Shown here: positions 26,443-35,940 of the stretch, one piece after another
How positions within the stretch are numbered: position 1 is the first letter of the stretch
Layout: each line of letters begins with the position of its first letter
The notes under the pieces: model-generated
Databases searched by the model: none
What the model saw: the letters and a program-made list of their open reading frames with translations, nothing else
What the model was told of the DNA's origin: nothing
NCBI RefSeq assembly: GCF_937863595.1
Contig: NZ_CALMGQ010000091.1
Span: forward strand, 1 to 45,670
Direction: 5' to 3'
DNA from: an uncultured Cytophaga sp.
GTDB lineage: Bacteria > Bacteroidota > Bacteroidia > Cytophagales > Cytophagaceae
DNA: 45,670 bases
Program-made: the position numbers and the translations under genes

Positions 26443-27975
26443 ATGGCAATTATTGGAGATCAACTATTAACATTAAGTCAATTAAAGGGATTTTTATATT
26501 CTGGTGACCGTCTTGAAATTAGTGAAAAGGCGCTTCAACGAGTAAAAAGCAATCATCAATTTTTAGTTGATTTTTCTACAGATAAAATTATCTATGGTAT
26601 TAACACCGGTTTTGGTCCTATGGCTCAATACAGAGTCAGTGATGAAGATCGTAAAGTATTACAATATAATTTAATTCGAAGCCACTGCTCAGGTACTGGT
26701 GCCCAATTAGATCCTATATACGTTAAAGCTGCCATGATTGTACGCTTAAACAGTTTCTTAATCGGCAAATCTGGTGTGCATGAAAGTCTTGTACTTTTGT
26801 TACGTGATTTAGTGAATAATAATATTACGCCTGTTGCATACGAGCATGGCGGAGTAGGTGCTAGTGGTGATTTGGTGCAACTCGCACACCTTGCACAATG
26901 TTTGATTGGCGAAGGTTCCGTAAACCACAATGGAGTTGAATGTTTGGCTTCTGAAGCATTTGCGAAGGCAGGCATTAAACCTATTACCATACAATTGAGA
27001 GAAGGTTTGGCTGTTATGAATGGTACTTCATTCATGACAGGAATCAGTGTGGTGAATTTAATTCAAGCGCATAACCTAGTAGATTGGTCTATCAATTCTG
27101 CAGCGTTAATTAATGAATTGATTGCATCGTATGATGATTATTTTTCAGCTGAATTGAATGGGGTAAAATTACATCCAGGTCAGCAAACAGTTGCTACTGA
27201 AATTAGAAAACGTTTAGAAGGAAGTACATTAATCAAGTCTCGTGCTGCCCACTTATATAAGAAGGTAGATGAAATGTATTTTGAAGACAAAGTTCAAGAA
27301 TACTATTCCATCCGTTGTGTACCGCAAATCGTTGGTCCTATTATGGACACCGTACAATATGCTACACAAATTATAGAAAATGAAGTAAACTCCGTAAACG
27401 ACAACCCAGTCGTAGATCAAGAAACAAATAATATTTACCACGGTGGAAATTTCCATGGAGATTATATTTCCTTAGAAATGGATAAAGTGAAAATTGCCAT
27501 TACAAAATTAGCGATGCTAGCCGAACGTCAGGTAAATTACTTGATGAATAGTAAGCTAAACAATATGTTGCCACCATTTTTAAATAAAGGTGTGTTGGGT
27601 TTAAACTTTGGTTTGCAAGGCGTACAATTTACAGCAACTTCAACAGTTGCAGAATGTCAAATGTTGTCGAATCCGATGTATGTACATAGTATTCCAAATA
27701 ATAACGACAATCAAGATATTGTAAGTATGGGCGCAAACTCCGCATTAATTTGTGCGAAGGTGATTGAAAATGCTTACCAAGTAGTATCTATAGAGTTGAT
27801 GTCTTTGGCGCAAGCAATTGATATTTTAAAATTAACGGATCGACTATCAAAATACAATACAACTGTGTTGACTCAGATACATTCTGCTTTCACACCTTTT
27901 ATAGAAGATCAACCGAAGTATAAAGAAATCCAAGCGGTATTATCTACCATCCGAATTTCCAAATCAGTTAATTAA
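26443..27975 (+). CDS. Tyrosine ammonia-lyase of the flexirubin type (HAL/PAL/TAL family)
   Basis: The enzyme removes ammonia from an aromatic amino acid; in this context tyrosine gives 4-coumarate, the starter of aryl polyenes. Ala140-Ser141-Gly142 in GGVGASGDLVQL form the MIO cofactor. YGINTGFGPMA, NDNPVVD, YHGGNFHGDYISLEM and NNNDNQDIVSMG are further family motifs. The selectivity pair is Ser80-His81 in NLIRSHCSG, as in the Flavobacterium johnsoniae tyrosine ammonia-lyase and in histidine lyases, and not the His-Leu of Rhodobacter. From memory the whole sequence is close to the F. johnsoniae enzyme. It is the first gene of a run of 17 tightly spaced genes and follows a palindrome and a -7 element. 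Confidence 0.9.
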   Translation: MAIIGDQLLTLSQLKGFLYSGDRLEISEKALQRVKSNHQFLVDFSTDKIIYGINTGFGPMAQYRVSDEDRKVLQYNLIRSHCSGTGAQLDPIYVKAAMIVRLNSFLIGKSGVHESLVLLLRDLVNNNITPVAYEHGGVGASGDLVQLAHLAQCLIGEGSVNHNGVECLASEAFAKAGIKPITIQLREGLAVMNGTSFMTGISVVNLIQAHNLVDWSINSAALINELIASYDDYFSAELNGVKLHPGQQTVATEIRKRLEGSTLIKSRAAHLYKKVDEMYFEDKVQEYYSIRCVPQIVGPIMDTVQYATQIIENEVNSVNDNPVVDQETNNIYHGGNFHGDYISLEMDKVKIAITKLAMLAERQVNYLMNSKLNNMLPPFLNKGVLGLNFGLQGVQFTATSTVAECQMLSNPMYVHSIPNNNDNQDIVSMGANSALICAKVIENAYQVVSIELMSLAQAIDILKLTDRLSKYNTTVLTQIHSAFTPFIEDQPKYKEIQAVLSTIRISKSVN

Positions 27976-27982
27976 TACTTTT

Positions 27983-28726
27983 ATGTCTGTTAAAATCAAA
28001 TATGCTTTAGTAACTGGTGCAGCAAGAGGTATTGGTAAAGCAATTGCCATTAAACTTGCAGCAGATGGCTATCATGTATTGATTAATTATAAATCAAATG
28101 ATGTTGAAGCTGAAAAAACGAAATCCGCGATTGTAGATCAAGGAGGCAATGCTACATTATTAAAATTTGATGTTTCTAATCGTACAGAAATAACGGCTGT
28201 ATTGGTTGCTTGGTTAGAGCAACATCAAGACGATGCTGTTATTGAAGTATTGATTAATAATGCAGGCATCCGCAACGATAATTTATTGATGTGGATGGAA
28301 CCACAAGATTGGGATGGCGTGATAGATATTAACTTAACCGGTTTTTATAATGTTACCAAAGCACTCATCAATCAAATGATGTTGAATCGCTATGGTCGTA
28401 TCGTTAATATTGTTTCTTTATCTGGACTGAAAGGTGTACCTGGCCAAATGAATTACTCTGCAGCAAAGGCTGGGGTAATTGGAGCAACAAAAGCTTTGGC
28501 GCAAGAAGTGGGCAAACGTAATATTACCGTTAATGCTGTAGCACCTGGGTATATCAAAACAGATATGACGAGCGATATAAATGAAAACGAAGCTAAAGCA
28601 CAAATTCCTGCGAATCGTTTTGGTGAGCCAGAAGAAGTTGCTGAATTGGTTTCTTTTTTAGCATCCAAAAAAGCATCGTACATAAGCGCTGAAGTCATTT
28701 CCATAAATGGAGGTTTGTATTCATAA
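27983..28726 (+). CDS. 3-oxoacyl-[ACP] reductase, FabG-like SDR
   Basis: A classical short-chain dehydrogenase: NADP(H)-binding GAARGIG near residue 12, NNAGI near 90, the catalytic Ser in VSLSG, and Tyr and Lys in YSAAK. The C-terminal SAEVISINGG is typical of FabG. It begins 7 bases after the ammonia-lyase gene. In the pathway it would reduce the beta-keto group after each elongation, as ApeQ does in E. coli-type aryl-polyene synthesis. Confidence 0.88.
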   Translation: MSVKIKYALVTGAARGIGKAIAIKLAADGYHVLINYKSNDVEAEKTKSAIVDQGGNATLLKFDVSNRTEITAVLVAWLEQHQDDAVIEVLINNAGIRNDNLLMWMEPQDWDGVIDINLTGFYNVTKALINQMMLNRYGRIVNIVSLSGLKGVPGQMNYSAAKAGVIGATKALAQEVGKRNITVNAVAPGYIKTDMTSDINENEAKAQIPANRFGEPEEVAELVSFLASKKASYISAEVISINGGLYS

Positions 28727-28789
28727 TAAAATTCTTTTTAATAAATAGGGTTCTCATAACCGGGCCGTATAACAAATAAATTAGTAAAC

Positions 28790-29686
28790 ATGGCAGCATG
28801 GGATGGTAAATCGAAAGGTTCAAAATCTGGCTACTCATTCTTTGTATTTATACTCAGAACGTTTGGTGTCTGGCCAACCTATATCGTATTGTATCCTGCG
28901 GCATTGTATTTTTTCGTTCAACCCAATCAAGCCTGGTCTTCTATCTATTCTTTTTTGAGAACAAAAGTAGGTTTTTCTCCCATTAAATCTTTTATGGGCG
29001 TATACAAAAACTTTTACGTGTTTGGACAAACACTTGTAGATCGGGTGATTGTAATGGCAGGGCTTGGTAAATTTACATTTACTTTTGATGGGGAAGAAAA
29101 TTTAATTGAAATGGTAGAACAAGGTACGGGTGGCTTATTGGTAAGCGCACACCTTGGTAATTGGGAAATCGCAGGACATTTATTGTATCGTGTAAAAGCG
29201 AAAATCAATGTTGTCATGTTTGAAGGCGAACACGAAAAAGTAAAAGAATACATGGATAGCGTTAAGGGTGAAAAAAACCTTAATATTATTGCCATCAAAG
29301 AAGACTTATCTCATCTGTATGCCATTAACGATGCATTTGAGCGTAAAGAGCTTGTGTGCATGCATGGCGATCGTTTCTTGCCAGGTACGCGGGTTATCGA
29401 AATGCCTTTTATGGGAGAATCTGCTTGCTTTCCGAGCGGTCCTTTATTGATGGCATCAAAATACAATGTACCTGTTTCTTTTGTTTTTGCAATGAAAGAA
29501 ACTTCATCTCATTATTATTTTAGTGCTACAAAAGGTGTGGTACATACATACAGTAGGGATAAAGTAAAACAATCAGAAGAACTAATATCTTCGCTCCGTC
29601 CATTTGTTCAATTAATAGAAAAAAATATATACAAGTATCCATACCAATGGTTTAATTATTATAATTTTTGGAAAACAGGAAAATAG
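28790..29686 (+). CDS. LpxL/HtrB-like lysophospholipid acyltransferase
   Basis: The protein has a hydrophobic N-terminus (residues about 15-45) and the acyltransferase motif HLGNWE near 117, followed by HGDRFLPGTRVIEMPFMG and FPSGPLLMASKYNVPVSFVF, in the order found in lipid A lauroyl/myristoyl transferases. In pigment clusters such proteins are thought to pass the acyl chain to its ester or lipid partner at the inner membrane. The 63-base gap before it is the largest in the operon from 26443 to 39533. Confidence 0.82.
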   Translation: MAAWDGKSKGSKSGYSFFVFILRTFGVWPTYIVLYPAALYFFVQPNQAWSSIYSFLRTKVGFSPIKSFMGVYKNFYVFGQTLVDRVIVMAGLGKFTFTFDGEENLIEMVEQGTGGLLVSAHLGNWEIAGHLLYRVKAKINVVMFEGEHEKVKEYMDSVKGEKNLNIIAIKEDLSHLYAINDAFERKELVCMHGDRFLPGTRVIEMPFMGESACFPSGPLLMASKYNVPVSFVFAMKETSSHYYFSATKGVVHTYSRDKVKQSEELISSLRPFVQLIEKNIYKYPYQWFNYYNFWKTGK

Positions 29687-29688
29687 AT

Positions 29689-30786
29689 ATGCAAACAAAA
29701 GAAACAAGATCCTCAATGAGATTCTATCAAGAAGACAAATTAGCTGCAGTAGATGCTAAATTTGAAGCACAAAAAATTGCTTTTGCACCTTTTGTCTTTC
29801 AAGCTTCACTTGCATTACGTGATTTGGGAATTCTAAAAGTCATTGAAGATGCAGGTGTTACTGGTATTACTCAAGAAGATATTGTTTCTAAAGGTACACT
29901 AACAAATTATGGTGTGCGAGTACTTGTAGAAGCAGGTTTGGGCATGGGCTTACTTATCATAAATGATGGTAAATATACTATAACTCGTGTTGGATATTAT
30001 ATTTTAAATGATCCGATGACCATTGCCAATATGGACTTTGTTCAAGATATTAATTATCAAGGATTTTTTCATTTAAAAGAAGCGATTGAAACCGGCAAGC
30101 CTACAGGCTTAAAAGTAATTGGAGAACAATACGAGACATTTTACCAGGCATTATCTGAACTTCCTGAAAAAGAAAAGAAAAGTTGGTTGGCATTCGATCA
30201 CTTTTACTCAGATGATTCGTTTAGCAAAGTGTTACCGATTGTATTTAGATTCAATCCTAAAAAGATGTTGGATGTGGGTGGTAATACAGGTAAATGGTCT
30301 GTTACCTGTGTGAACTACAACAAAGAAGTAAACATGACGATTGCAGATTTGCCTCAGCAAATTGCAATGGCAAAAGAAAATGTGAGTCAGTATGCAGAAG
30401 GCAATCGAATTTCTTATCATCCATTGGATATATTAAAGCCTGAAACAAGCTTACCAACAGGGTTTGATGTTGTTTGGATGAGTCAATTCTTAGACTGTTT
30501 TTCTGAAGCTGAAATTGTTGGAATCCTAAATAAAGCAATGGCTGCATTAAAAGATGATGGTAAATTGATTATCATGGAAACATTCTGGGACAGACAAAAA
30601 TTTGAAGCAGCAGCATTCTGTTTGCAACAAACTTCGCTCTATTTTACCTGCATTGCGAATGGCAACAGTCAAATGTACCATTCAGAAGTATTTATTCGCT
30701 GCATTGAAAAAGCAGGCTTTGTAGTAGAGGAAGATATCAATAATGTAGGTATCAGTCATACGGTATTAATTTGCAAAAAGAAATAA
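29689..30786 (+). CDS. SAM-dependent methyltransferase (O-methyltransferase type)
   Basis: The N-terminal half (about 1-150) resembles the winged-helix dimerisation domain of plant-type O-methyltransferases (FQASLALRDLGILKVIEDAG). The C-terminal half has the SAM site MLDVGGNTGKWS and the acidic IADLPQ. It may methylate the phenol ring or hydroxyl of the aryl polyene. The ATG at 29689 is 2 bases after the preceding stop; the TTG at 29668 inside the upstream gene is rejected as start. Confidence 0.8.
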   Translation: MQTKETRSSMRFYQEDKLAAVDAKFEAQKIAFAPFVFQASLALRDLGILKVIEDAGVTGITQEDIVSKGTLTNYGVRVLVEAGLGMGLLIINDGKYTITRVGYYILNDPMTIANMDFVQDINYQGFFHLKEAIETGKPTGLKVIGEQYETFYQALSELPEKEKKSWLAFDHFYSDDSFSKVLPIVFRFNPKKMLDVGGNTGKWSVTCVNYNKEVNMTIADLPQQIAMAKENVSQYAEGNRISYHPLDILKPETSLPTGFDVVWMSQFLDCFSEAEIVGILNKAMAALKDDGKLIIMETFWDRQKFEAAAFCLQQTSLYFTCIANGNSQMYHSEVFIRCIEKAGFVVEEDINNVGISHTVLICKKK

Positions 30787-30788
30787 GG

Positions 30789-31214
30789 ATGCAATCAACA
30801 CTTCCAGATTCTAATGTACTTCCATACATTCCGCAACGTGCACCAATCATTATGATTGATACACTCGTGTCTGTGAATGAAAAAATAACGGAAACGTCAT
30901 TCACTGTTCAAGAAGGTGCATTGTTTGTGAGCAATCACAAAATGCAAGAACCTGGTTTGATTGAAAATATTGCTCAAACGGCAGCTGCTGGTGTTGGCTA
31001 TACGTGTGCGCTTAATAATGAGCCTGTACCCGTTGGTTTTATTGGTGCAATTAAAAATTTAACAATTGATTATTTACCTTCTGTAGGTGAAAAAATTGAA
31101 ACACGAGTTGAAGTACTGGAAGAAATTTTTGACATGTCTCTTATAAAAGGAGAAAGTTTTGTAAATGGCAAACCTGTACTTTCTTGTGAAATGAAAATTG
31201 TTTTGAAAAAATAA
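30789..31214 (+). CDS. Hot-dog 3-hydroxyacyl-ACP dehydratase, ApeP-like
   Basis: About 140 residues with the pattern of the ApeP-type hot-dog dehydratases of aryl-polyene clusters: YIPQRAPIIMIDTLV at the start, then NHKMQEPGLIENIAQTAA with the helix Glu, and GFIGAIKNLTIDYLPSVGE. It should remove water from 3-hydroxyacyl chains to give the conjugated double bonds. The ATG at 30789 follows an AGGAT-like site directly after the preceding stop; a TTG at 30771 is less likely. Confidence 0.8.
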   Translation: MQSTLPDSNVLPYIPQRAPIIMIDTLVSVNEKITETSFTVQEGALFVSNHKMQEPGLIENIAQTAAAGVGYTCALNNEPVPVGFIGAIKNLTIDYLPSVGEKIETRVEVLEEIFDMSLIKGESFVNGKPVLSCEMKIVLKK

Positions 31215-31217
31215 CGA

Positions 31218-31637
31218 ATGAAAACCATAAGCCATATTTCTGAAGTTGTTGTTCGATTTAGCGAAGTAGATTCCTTGCTCATTGTTTGGCATGGACATTA
31301 TGTTCGATATTTTGAAGATGCACGCGAAGCATTTGGTTTAGCATATGGTATTCATTATTTAGATGTACATAGGGCTGGTTATTCAACACCAATAGTTAAA
31401 GTGCATTGTGATTATAAGCGTTCTTTAAAATATGGAGATACCGCAGTCATTGAAGCTACCTATTTTGATTCAGATGCTGCGAAGTTGATCTTCAATTTTG
31501 TAATTCGAAATAAAAGCAATAACGAAATCATTGCTACTGGTGAAACGGTTCAAGTATTTCTAGATTCCAATAAAGAACTGTGTTTGCTAATTCCTCCATT
31601 CTTTACTGATTGGAAAAAAAAGAACGGGATACAATAA
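31218..31637 (+). CDS. Acyl thioesterase of the 4HBT/YbgC type
   Basis: The hot-dog motif RFSEVDSLLIVWHGHYVRYFEDAREAF contains the active-site Asp and the helix pattern of 4-hydroxybenzoyl-CoA-type thioesterases, and the length of 139 is normal. It lies 3 bases after the dehydratase gene and 1 base before a ketosynthase gene. It could release the finished polyene from ACP or clear stalled chains. Confidence 0.82.
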   Translation: MKTISHISEVVVRFSEVDSLLIVWHGHYVRYFEDAREAFGLAYGIHYLDVHRAGYSTPIVKVHCDYKRSLKYGDTAVIEATYFDSDAAKLIFNFVIRNKSNNEIIATGETVQVFLDSNKELCLLIPPFFTDWKKKNGIQ

Positions 31638-31638
31638 T

Positions 31639-32766
31639 ATGAAAAAGCCCGTATACATACTTGCAGATTCGATTGTAACGCCTTTAGGCAATACAACTGA
31701 AGAGAATATGGAAAAACTCTATAATTTGGAGTGTTCTATAAAATCCGAGACACATCCGCAAATGGGTACGGTTTTCGCCTCAACGTTTAACCCCGACAAA
31801 CATTTTTCAATTGAAAATCCTTCTGAAACGTTCACAAAAATTGAGCGTCTATTTATATATTCTATTGAACAAGCAATTGATTCCTTGAATGTACCATTAG
31901 AACAATCAAAAGTTTTGTTTGTGTTTGCTTCAACCAAAGGAAATATCGAATTTTTGAGTGATCCAACGTTTGATTCAAATAGATTACGCATTGGTATCAT
32001 GGCGAAATATATTGCAGCATACTTTGGCAATAAAAATAATTCTGTTGTTGTTTCAAATGCCTGTATTTCTGGCTTACAAGCAATACAATATGGTTGCCAT
32101 GCTCTGCAGTCAGAAAAGTATTCGCATGTTATTGTTACTGGTGCAGATTGTGTGTCGGAATTTGTTCTTTCGGGTTTTCATTCTTTCCATGCCTTAAGTT
32201 CGTTTCCAAGTACGCCCTTTGATAAAAATAGAGCAGGTGTTTCATTAGGAGAAGGATGCGGAACACTCATTTTATCTTGTACACCAACTACCGAAAATAA
32301 TATTGAAATTCGTTCTGTTGTTTCATCAAACGATGCAAACCATTTATCTGGTCCTTCAAGAACTGGAGAGGGTTTAGCTTCTGCCATACAAGGTGCAATG
32401 AATGATGCTCAAGTAGATTATAAAGAAATTGACGTCATCTCAGCACATGGTACTGCAACTATATACAACGATGAAATGGAATCCTTGGCATTTAAAACTA
32501 CAGGCGTTTCAAATGCACCCGTATACAGTATAAAAGGAAATCTCGGACATTGTTTAGGTGCTTCAGGTATTATAGAAACAATTGTTTTGGCTAATAGCAT
32601 GTTAGCGGATACCTTAGTTCCATCGATTGGTTTTAAAGAAACAGGTACATCCGTGACGTTGAATGTTGTTACGAAATCAATGCATAAACATATGCGTGTT
32701 GGATTGAAAACAGCATCGGGTTTTGGTGGTGGAAATACAGCCTTAATTTTAAAAAAGCAAAAATGA
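31639..32766 (+). CDS. Beta-ketoacyl-ACP synthase with complete active site (first)
   Basis: A thiolase-fold ketosynthase of 375 residues. The nucleophile is Cys142 in SNACISGLQA, the two histidines are in SAHGTATIYNDEMES and KGNLGHCLGASG, and GFGGGNTALIL closes the fold. It catalyses the decarboxylative condensation of malonyl-ACP with the growing chain. It overlaps the next gene by ATGA, and that gene encodes a ketosynthase-like protein without a cysteine, so the two may form a heterodimer as ApeO-ApeC do. Confidence 0.87.
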   Translation: MKKPVYILADSIVTPLGNTTEENMEKLYNLECSIKSETHPQMGTVFASTFNPDKHFSIENPSETFTKIERLFIYSIEQAIDSLNVPLEQSKVLFVFASTKGNIEFLSDPTFDSNRLRIGIMAKYIAAYFGNKNNSVVVSNACISGLQAIQYGCHALQSEKYSHVIVTGADCVSEFVLSGFHSFHALSSFPSTPFDKNRAGVSLGEGCGTLILSCTPTTENNIEIRSVVSSNDANHLSGPSRTGEGLASAIQGAMNDAQVDYKEIDVISAHGTATIYNDEMESLAFKTTGVSNAPVYSIKGNLGHCLGASGIIETIVLANSMLADTLVPSIGFKETGTSVTLNVVTKSMHKHMRVGLKTASGFGGGNTALILKKQK

Positions 32767-33392
32767 CATATATCATATCTCGTTTTTGTCGAATTGCGGC
32801 ACATGAAACGCAAACAGAAACGCTTAGAATTACCACAAATTCAGAAACGTTCATCCTCAAAAATGAATTTTCCGATTTATATAGAAGTGCCTCAATGGAA
32901 TACCCCAAATTTTTTAAGATGGATTCCATCTCAAAATGTGGAATTCTTGCTTCAGAATACCTACTAAAAGGTATAGATATAAAGGGTAAATATAGCGATA
33001 CTGAGATCGGAATTGTGTTATCGAATGCAACAGGATCATTAGATACAGACCTCGAATTTCAGAAAACTATCAACAATAAGACGAGTTTCTTCCCGAGTCC
33101 TGCTATATTTGTATATACGCTCTCTAATATTGTTATGGGAGAGATTTGTATAAAGCATAAAATTAAAGGAGAAAACATGTTTTTTCTCAGCGAAACATTT
33201 CCCTCTGACCTATTACAAGAGTATGTAGCGGATTTGTTTCAAACGAATAAGGTTCAATCTGCCATTGTAGGTTGGGTTGAATATAGTACTGGGAAACCAG
33301 ATGTGTTATTACTTTTTGTTGAAAAAACGGAAACATTAACAACGGAATTAGAATTTACTTCAAGTCAAATAGCATCTTTATACGCATTATGA
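32763..33392 (+). CDS. Short ketosynthase-like protein without catalytic residues
   Basis: The 209 residues match the N-terminal thiolase half of the PF13723-type proteins of aryl-polyene clusters (TEIGIVLSNATGSLDTDLEF, SFFPSPAIFVYTLSNIVMGEI). The place of the catalytic Cys reads FFLSETFPSD, and the C-terminal half with both histidines is missing. It cannot condense chains alone; a partner or chain-length role for the ketosynthase before it is likely. It overlaps both neighbours by ATGA, so three genes are translationally coupled. Confidence 0.7.
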   Translation: MTYIISRFCRIAAHETQTETLRITTNSETFILKNEFSDLYRSASMEYPKFFKMDSISKCGILASEYLLKGIDIKGKYSDTEIGIVLSNATGSLDTDLEFQKTINNKTSFFPSPAIFVYTLSNIVMGEICIKHKIKGENMFFLSETFPSDLLQEYVADLFQTNKVQSAIVGWVEYSTGKPDVLLLFVEKTETLTTELEFTSSQIASLYAL

Positions 33393-33658
33393 ACCAGTTA
33401 ATAACTGAATTAAAACAAGAAATTATTTCCCAGCTAAATCTTCAAGATGTAAGTCCAGACGAAATAAAGGATAACGCTCCTTTATTTGGTGATGGCCTTG
33501 GGCTTGATTCCATTGATGTATTGGAATTGATTGTATTGCTACAAAAAAAATACGGAATCAAAATAAATGGTGCTGATGAGGGGAAAACAGTATTTTACTC
33601 TGTGAAATCTATGGCTGAATTTATTCATGCGCATCAACAAAAAAATCTACAAAAATAA
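33389..33658 (+). CDS. Acyl carrier protein
   Basis: An 89-residue acidic helical protein with the phosphopantetheine site GLGLDSIDVLEL; the modified residue is Ser41. FGDGLGLDSI and the second helix VLLQKKYGIKI are standard. It carries the coumaroyl starter and the growing polyene between the cluster's enzymes, and is probably activated by AcpS at 24629. It overlaps the previous gene by four bases and precedes the second ketosynthase by 15 bases. Confidence 0.92.
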   Translation: MNQLITELKQEIISQLNLQDVSPDEIKDNAPLFGDGLGLDSIDVLELIVLLQKKYGIKINGADEGKTVFYSVKSMAEFIHAHQQKNLQK

Positions 33659-33673
33659 TCTAACCAGAGATAC

Positions 33674-34882
33674 ATGTCTGTGCGTATTTTGATTACAGGA
33701 ATTGGTTCTGTTTCTTCGATAGGCTTAACGATTGAAGAATTGACAGAGTCCATTTTATTATCCAAAACAGGTGTATCTTCTCAGACGCGTTTGGATTCCA
33801 TTTTAGCTCGTTCCTTACCAACTGCTCAAATACAATTGAGTAACGAAGAGTTACAAGCTAGGATTCCAAACATTGATCAATCACATATCCATTCACGTAC
33901 CGCATTACTCGGCATGTTGGCTGCTTCTGAAGCAGTAAAAATGGCTGGTTTAAGTGATCATGAATGTAAATCCGCAGGACTCGTAAATTCTACCAGTGCT
34001 GGAGGGATGGATTTAGGCGAACTTTTTTATGCCGATTATTTACAAGATCCCAATGGCGGTAATTTAGCATTCGCACAAACACATGATTGTGGAGATGCTG
34101 CCGAACAAATGGCTGCTTTATTACACATTGAAAAATACATTACAACCATTAGTACAGCATGTTCATCTGCTGCCAATGCCATGATCCACGCTGCACGTTT
34201 AATTAAAGCAGGCATATGCGATATTGTGGTTGCAGGAGGTTCGGATGCGATTGGCAAGTTTACAATCAACGGTTTCAATTCCTTAATGATTCTTTCGGAT
34301 GAACCGTGCCAACCCTTTGATAAAAATCGCAAAGGATTAAACTTGGGGGAAGCTGCAGGTTATTTTGTATTGGAATCAGAAGCGTCTGCAAAACGCCGCG
34401 GTGCAAAAGCCTTAGCTGTATTATCTGGTTATGGAAATGCATGTGATGCCTATCATCAAACAGCATCGTCTCCAAACGGAGAAGGCGCATACTTGGCGAT
34501 GATGCAAGCAATCAACGTTAGTGGATACAAGCCTTCAGAAATTGATTACATCAATGCACATGGTACAGGTACTCAAAATAATGATATGTCTGAGAGTGTT
34601 GCCTTATTACGAATCTTTCCAGATCATTTACCTCCTGTTAGTTCAACCAAAGCAATGACAGGCCATACGCTTGCAGCTGCTGGTGGGATAGAGGCTGTTA
34701 TGTCTGTATTGGCACTTCAACATGATTGGGTTTTTCCGAACAAAAATTTTAAGGATGCAATCGAAGAAACGGGAATTATTCCTGTTACGGAATTGCAAAT
34801 AAATAAACATAGTAAACACATTCTCTCTAATTCATTTGGTTTTGGAGGTAATAATTCATCTTTACTTATTTCAGCATGTTGA
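33674..34882 (+). CDS. Beta-ketoacyl-ACP synthase II-like (second, complete)
   Basis: FabF-type ketosynthase of 402 residues with Cys163 in ISTACSSAANA, His in NAHGTGTQNNDMSE and His in KAMTGHTLAAAGGIEA; NSFGFGGNNSSL closes the fold. It is a better match to standard FabF than the 31639 protein. It overlaps by seven bases the gene for another cysteine-less ketosynthase-like protein, so a KS-alpha/KS-beta pair is likely. Confidence 0.88.
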   Translation: MSVRILITGIGSVSSIGLTIEELTESILLSKTGVSSQTRLDSILARSLPTAQIQLSNEELQARIPNIDQSHIHSRTALLGMLAASEAVKMAGLSDHECKSAGLVNSTSAGGMDLGELFYADYLQDPNGGNLAFAQTHDCGDAAEQMAALLHIEKYITTISTACSSAANAMIHAARLIKAGICDIVVAGGSDAIGKFTINGFNSLMILSDEPCQPFDKNRKGLNLGEAAGYFVLESEASAKRRGAKALAVLSGYGNACDAYHQTASSPNGEGAYLAMMQAINVSGYKPSEIDYINAHGTGTQNNDMSESVALLRIFPDHLPPVSSTKAMTGHTLAAAGGIEAVMSVLALQHDWVFPNKNFKDAIEETGIIPVTELQINKHSKHILSNSFGFGGNNSSLLISAC

Positions 34883-35940
34883 TCCAAAATGTATTTATTA
34901 ATGGATTATCAAGTGTTTCAGCACAAGCAACGTTTGATGAAGAATTTTTAACAGGAACTGTTAACGAACCATCATTCGAATATGTAGGTTGTGTTGAACC
35001 AGAATATAAAAACTTTTTGAATCCTACAGCAAGTAGACGTTTTAGTCGTATCATTAAAATGTCTTTGGTTGCTGCTCAAAGAAGTATTGCAATGGCTGAT
35101 AACATCATGCCTGAAGCTATTATTACGGGTACAGGTTTGGGGTGTTTAGAAGATACGGAAAAGTTTTTAAGTGGATTGATTGTAAATAATGAATCCATGC
35201 TTTCTCCGACAGCGTTTATTCAGTCTACACACAATACCCTAAGCGGACAAATAGCGATGATGATCAAATGTTATCATCCAAATTATACCTATTCCAACAG
35301 ATATTTTTCCTTTGAATCCTCTTTGTTGGATGGCTTATTGATGTTGCAAGATAAGAGTTGCAAACACGTAATGGTGAATGCAGCCGATGAAGTTATTCCT
35401 GCGGTACACAACATAACAAAACGCATGGGCATGTGGGATCGTCATGAATCTATTGCTTCTAATGCAAAGATGCCTGTAACAATTGGCGAAGGCGTAGTAA
35501 GTATGATTCTTTCCTCGGAAAAGCATAAACATACCCTTGCTCAAGTTAAAGCCTTTTCTGTGTTGTATAAACTTCCAGAAGGCAGCAGCATTGAAGAACA
35601 AATCAATCTGTTTTTAGCAGAAGTATCGCTAACAATTTCGGATATTGAAGTTGTTGTTTTAGGCTTAAATGGCAATGCTGAAAATGATGCATTTTATGCG
35701 CCAGTTCAAAAAGTATTCAATCAATCGACACAATTGGTTTACAAACATTTATTTGGTGAATCCTTTACCGCATCTGCCTTTTCGTATTGGTTGGCTGCAC
35801 ACATGATTCACAATCAAAATGTAATTGAACAGTGTATCTTAAGCGATAAAGGTCACCGGAAGCCGAAACATATCTTGATTTACAATCAACATAAAAATAC
35901 CTATCACTCATTCTGTTTACTTACAGATGTGGAAGTATAG
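34876..35940 (+). CDS. Ketosynthase-like chain-length-factor protein without active-site Cys
   Basis: The protein has thiolase-fold features (SRRFSRIIKMSLVAAQRSIA, AIITGTGLGCLED, MLSPTAFIQSTHNTLSGQIA) but reads FSFESSLLDGLLML where the catalytic Cys should be, and no HGTGT or GH-loop histidines appear. This fits the ketosynthase chain-length factors of PF13723 type. The overlap with the complete ketosynthase gene upstream suggests a heterodimer in which this subunit shapes the chain tunnel. It overlaps the next gene by 14 bases. Confidence 0.75.
   Translation: MLIQNVFINGLSSVSAQATFDEEFLTGTVNEPSFEYVGCVEPEYKNFLNPTASRRFSRIIKMSLVAAQRSIAMADNIMPEAIITGTGLGCLEDTEKFLSGLIVNNESMLSPTAFIQSTHNTLSGQIAMMIKCYHPNYTYSNRYFSFESSLLDGLLMLQDKSCKHVMVNAADEVIPAVHNITKRMGMWDRHESIASNAKMPVTIGEGVVSMILSSEKHKHTLAQVKAFSVLYKLPEGSSIEEQINLFLAEVSLTISDIEVVVLGLNGNAENDAFYAPVQKVFNQSTQLVYKHLFGESFTASAFSYWLAAHMIHNQNVIEQCILSDKGHRKPKHILIYNQHKNTYHSFCLLTDVEV

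Noticed and set aside
26625..27035. A 136-codon - strand frame inside the ammonia-lyase gene
   Set aside because: Shadow of a highly conserved enzyme gene.
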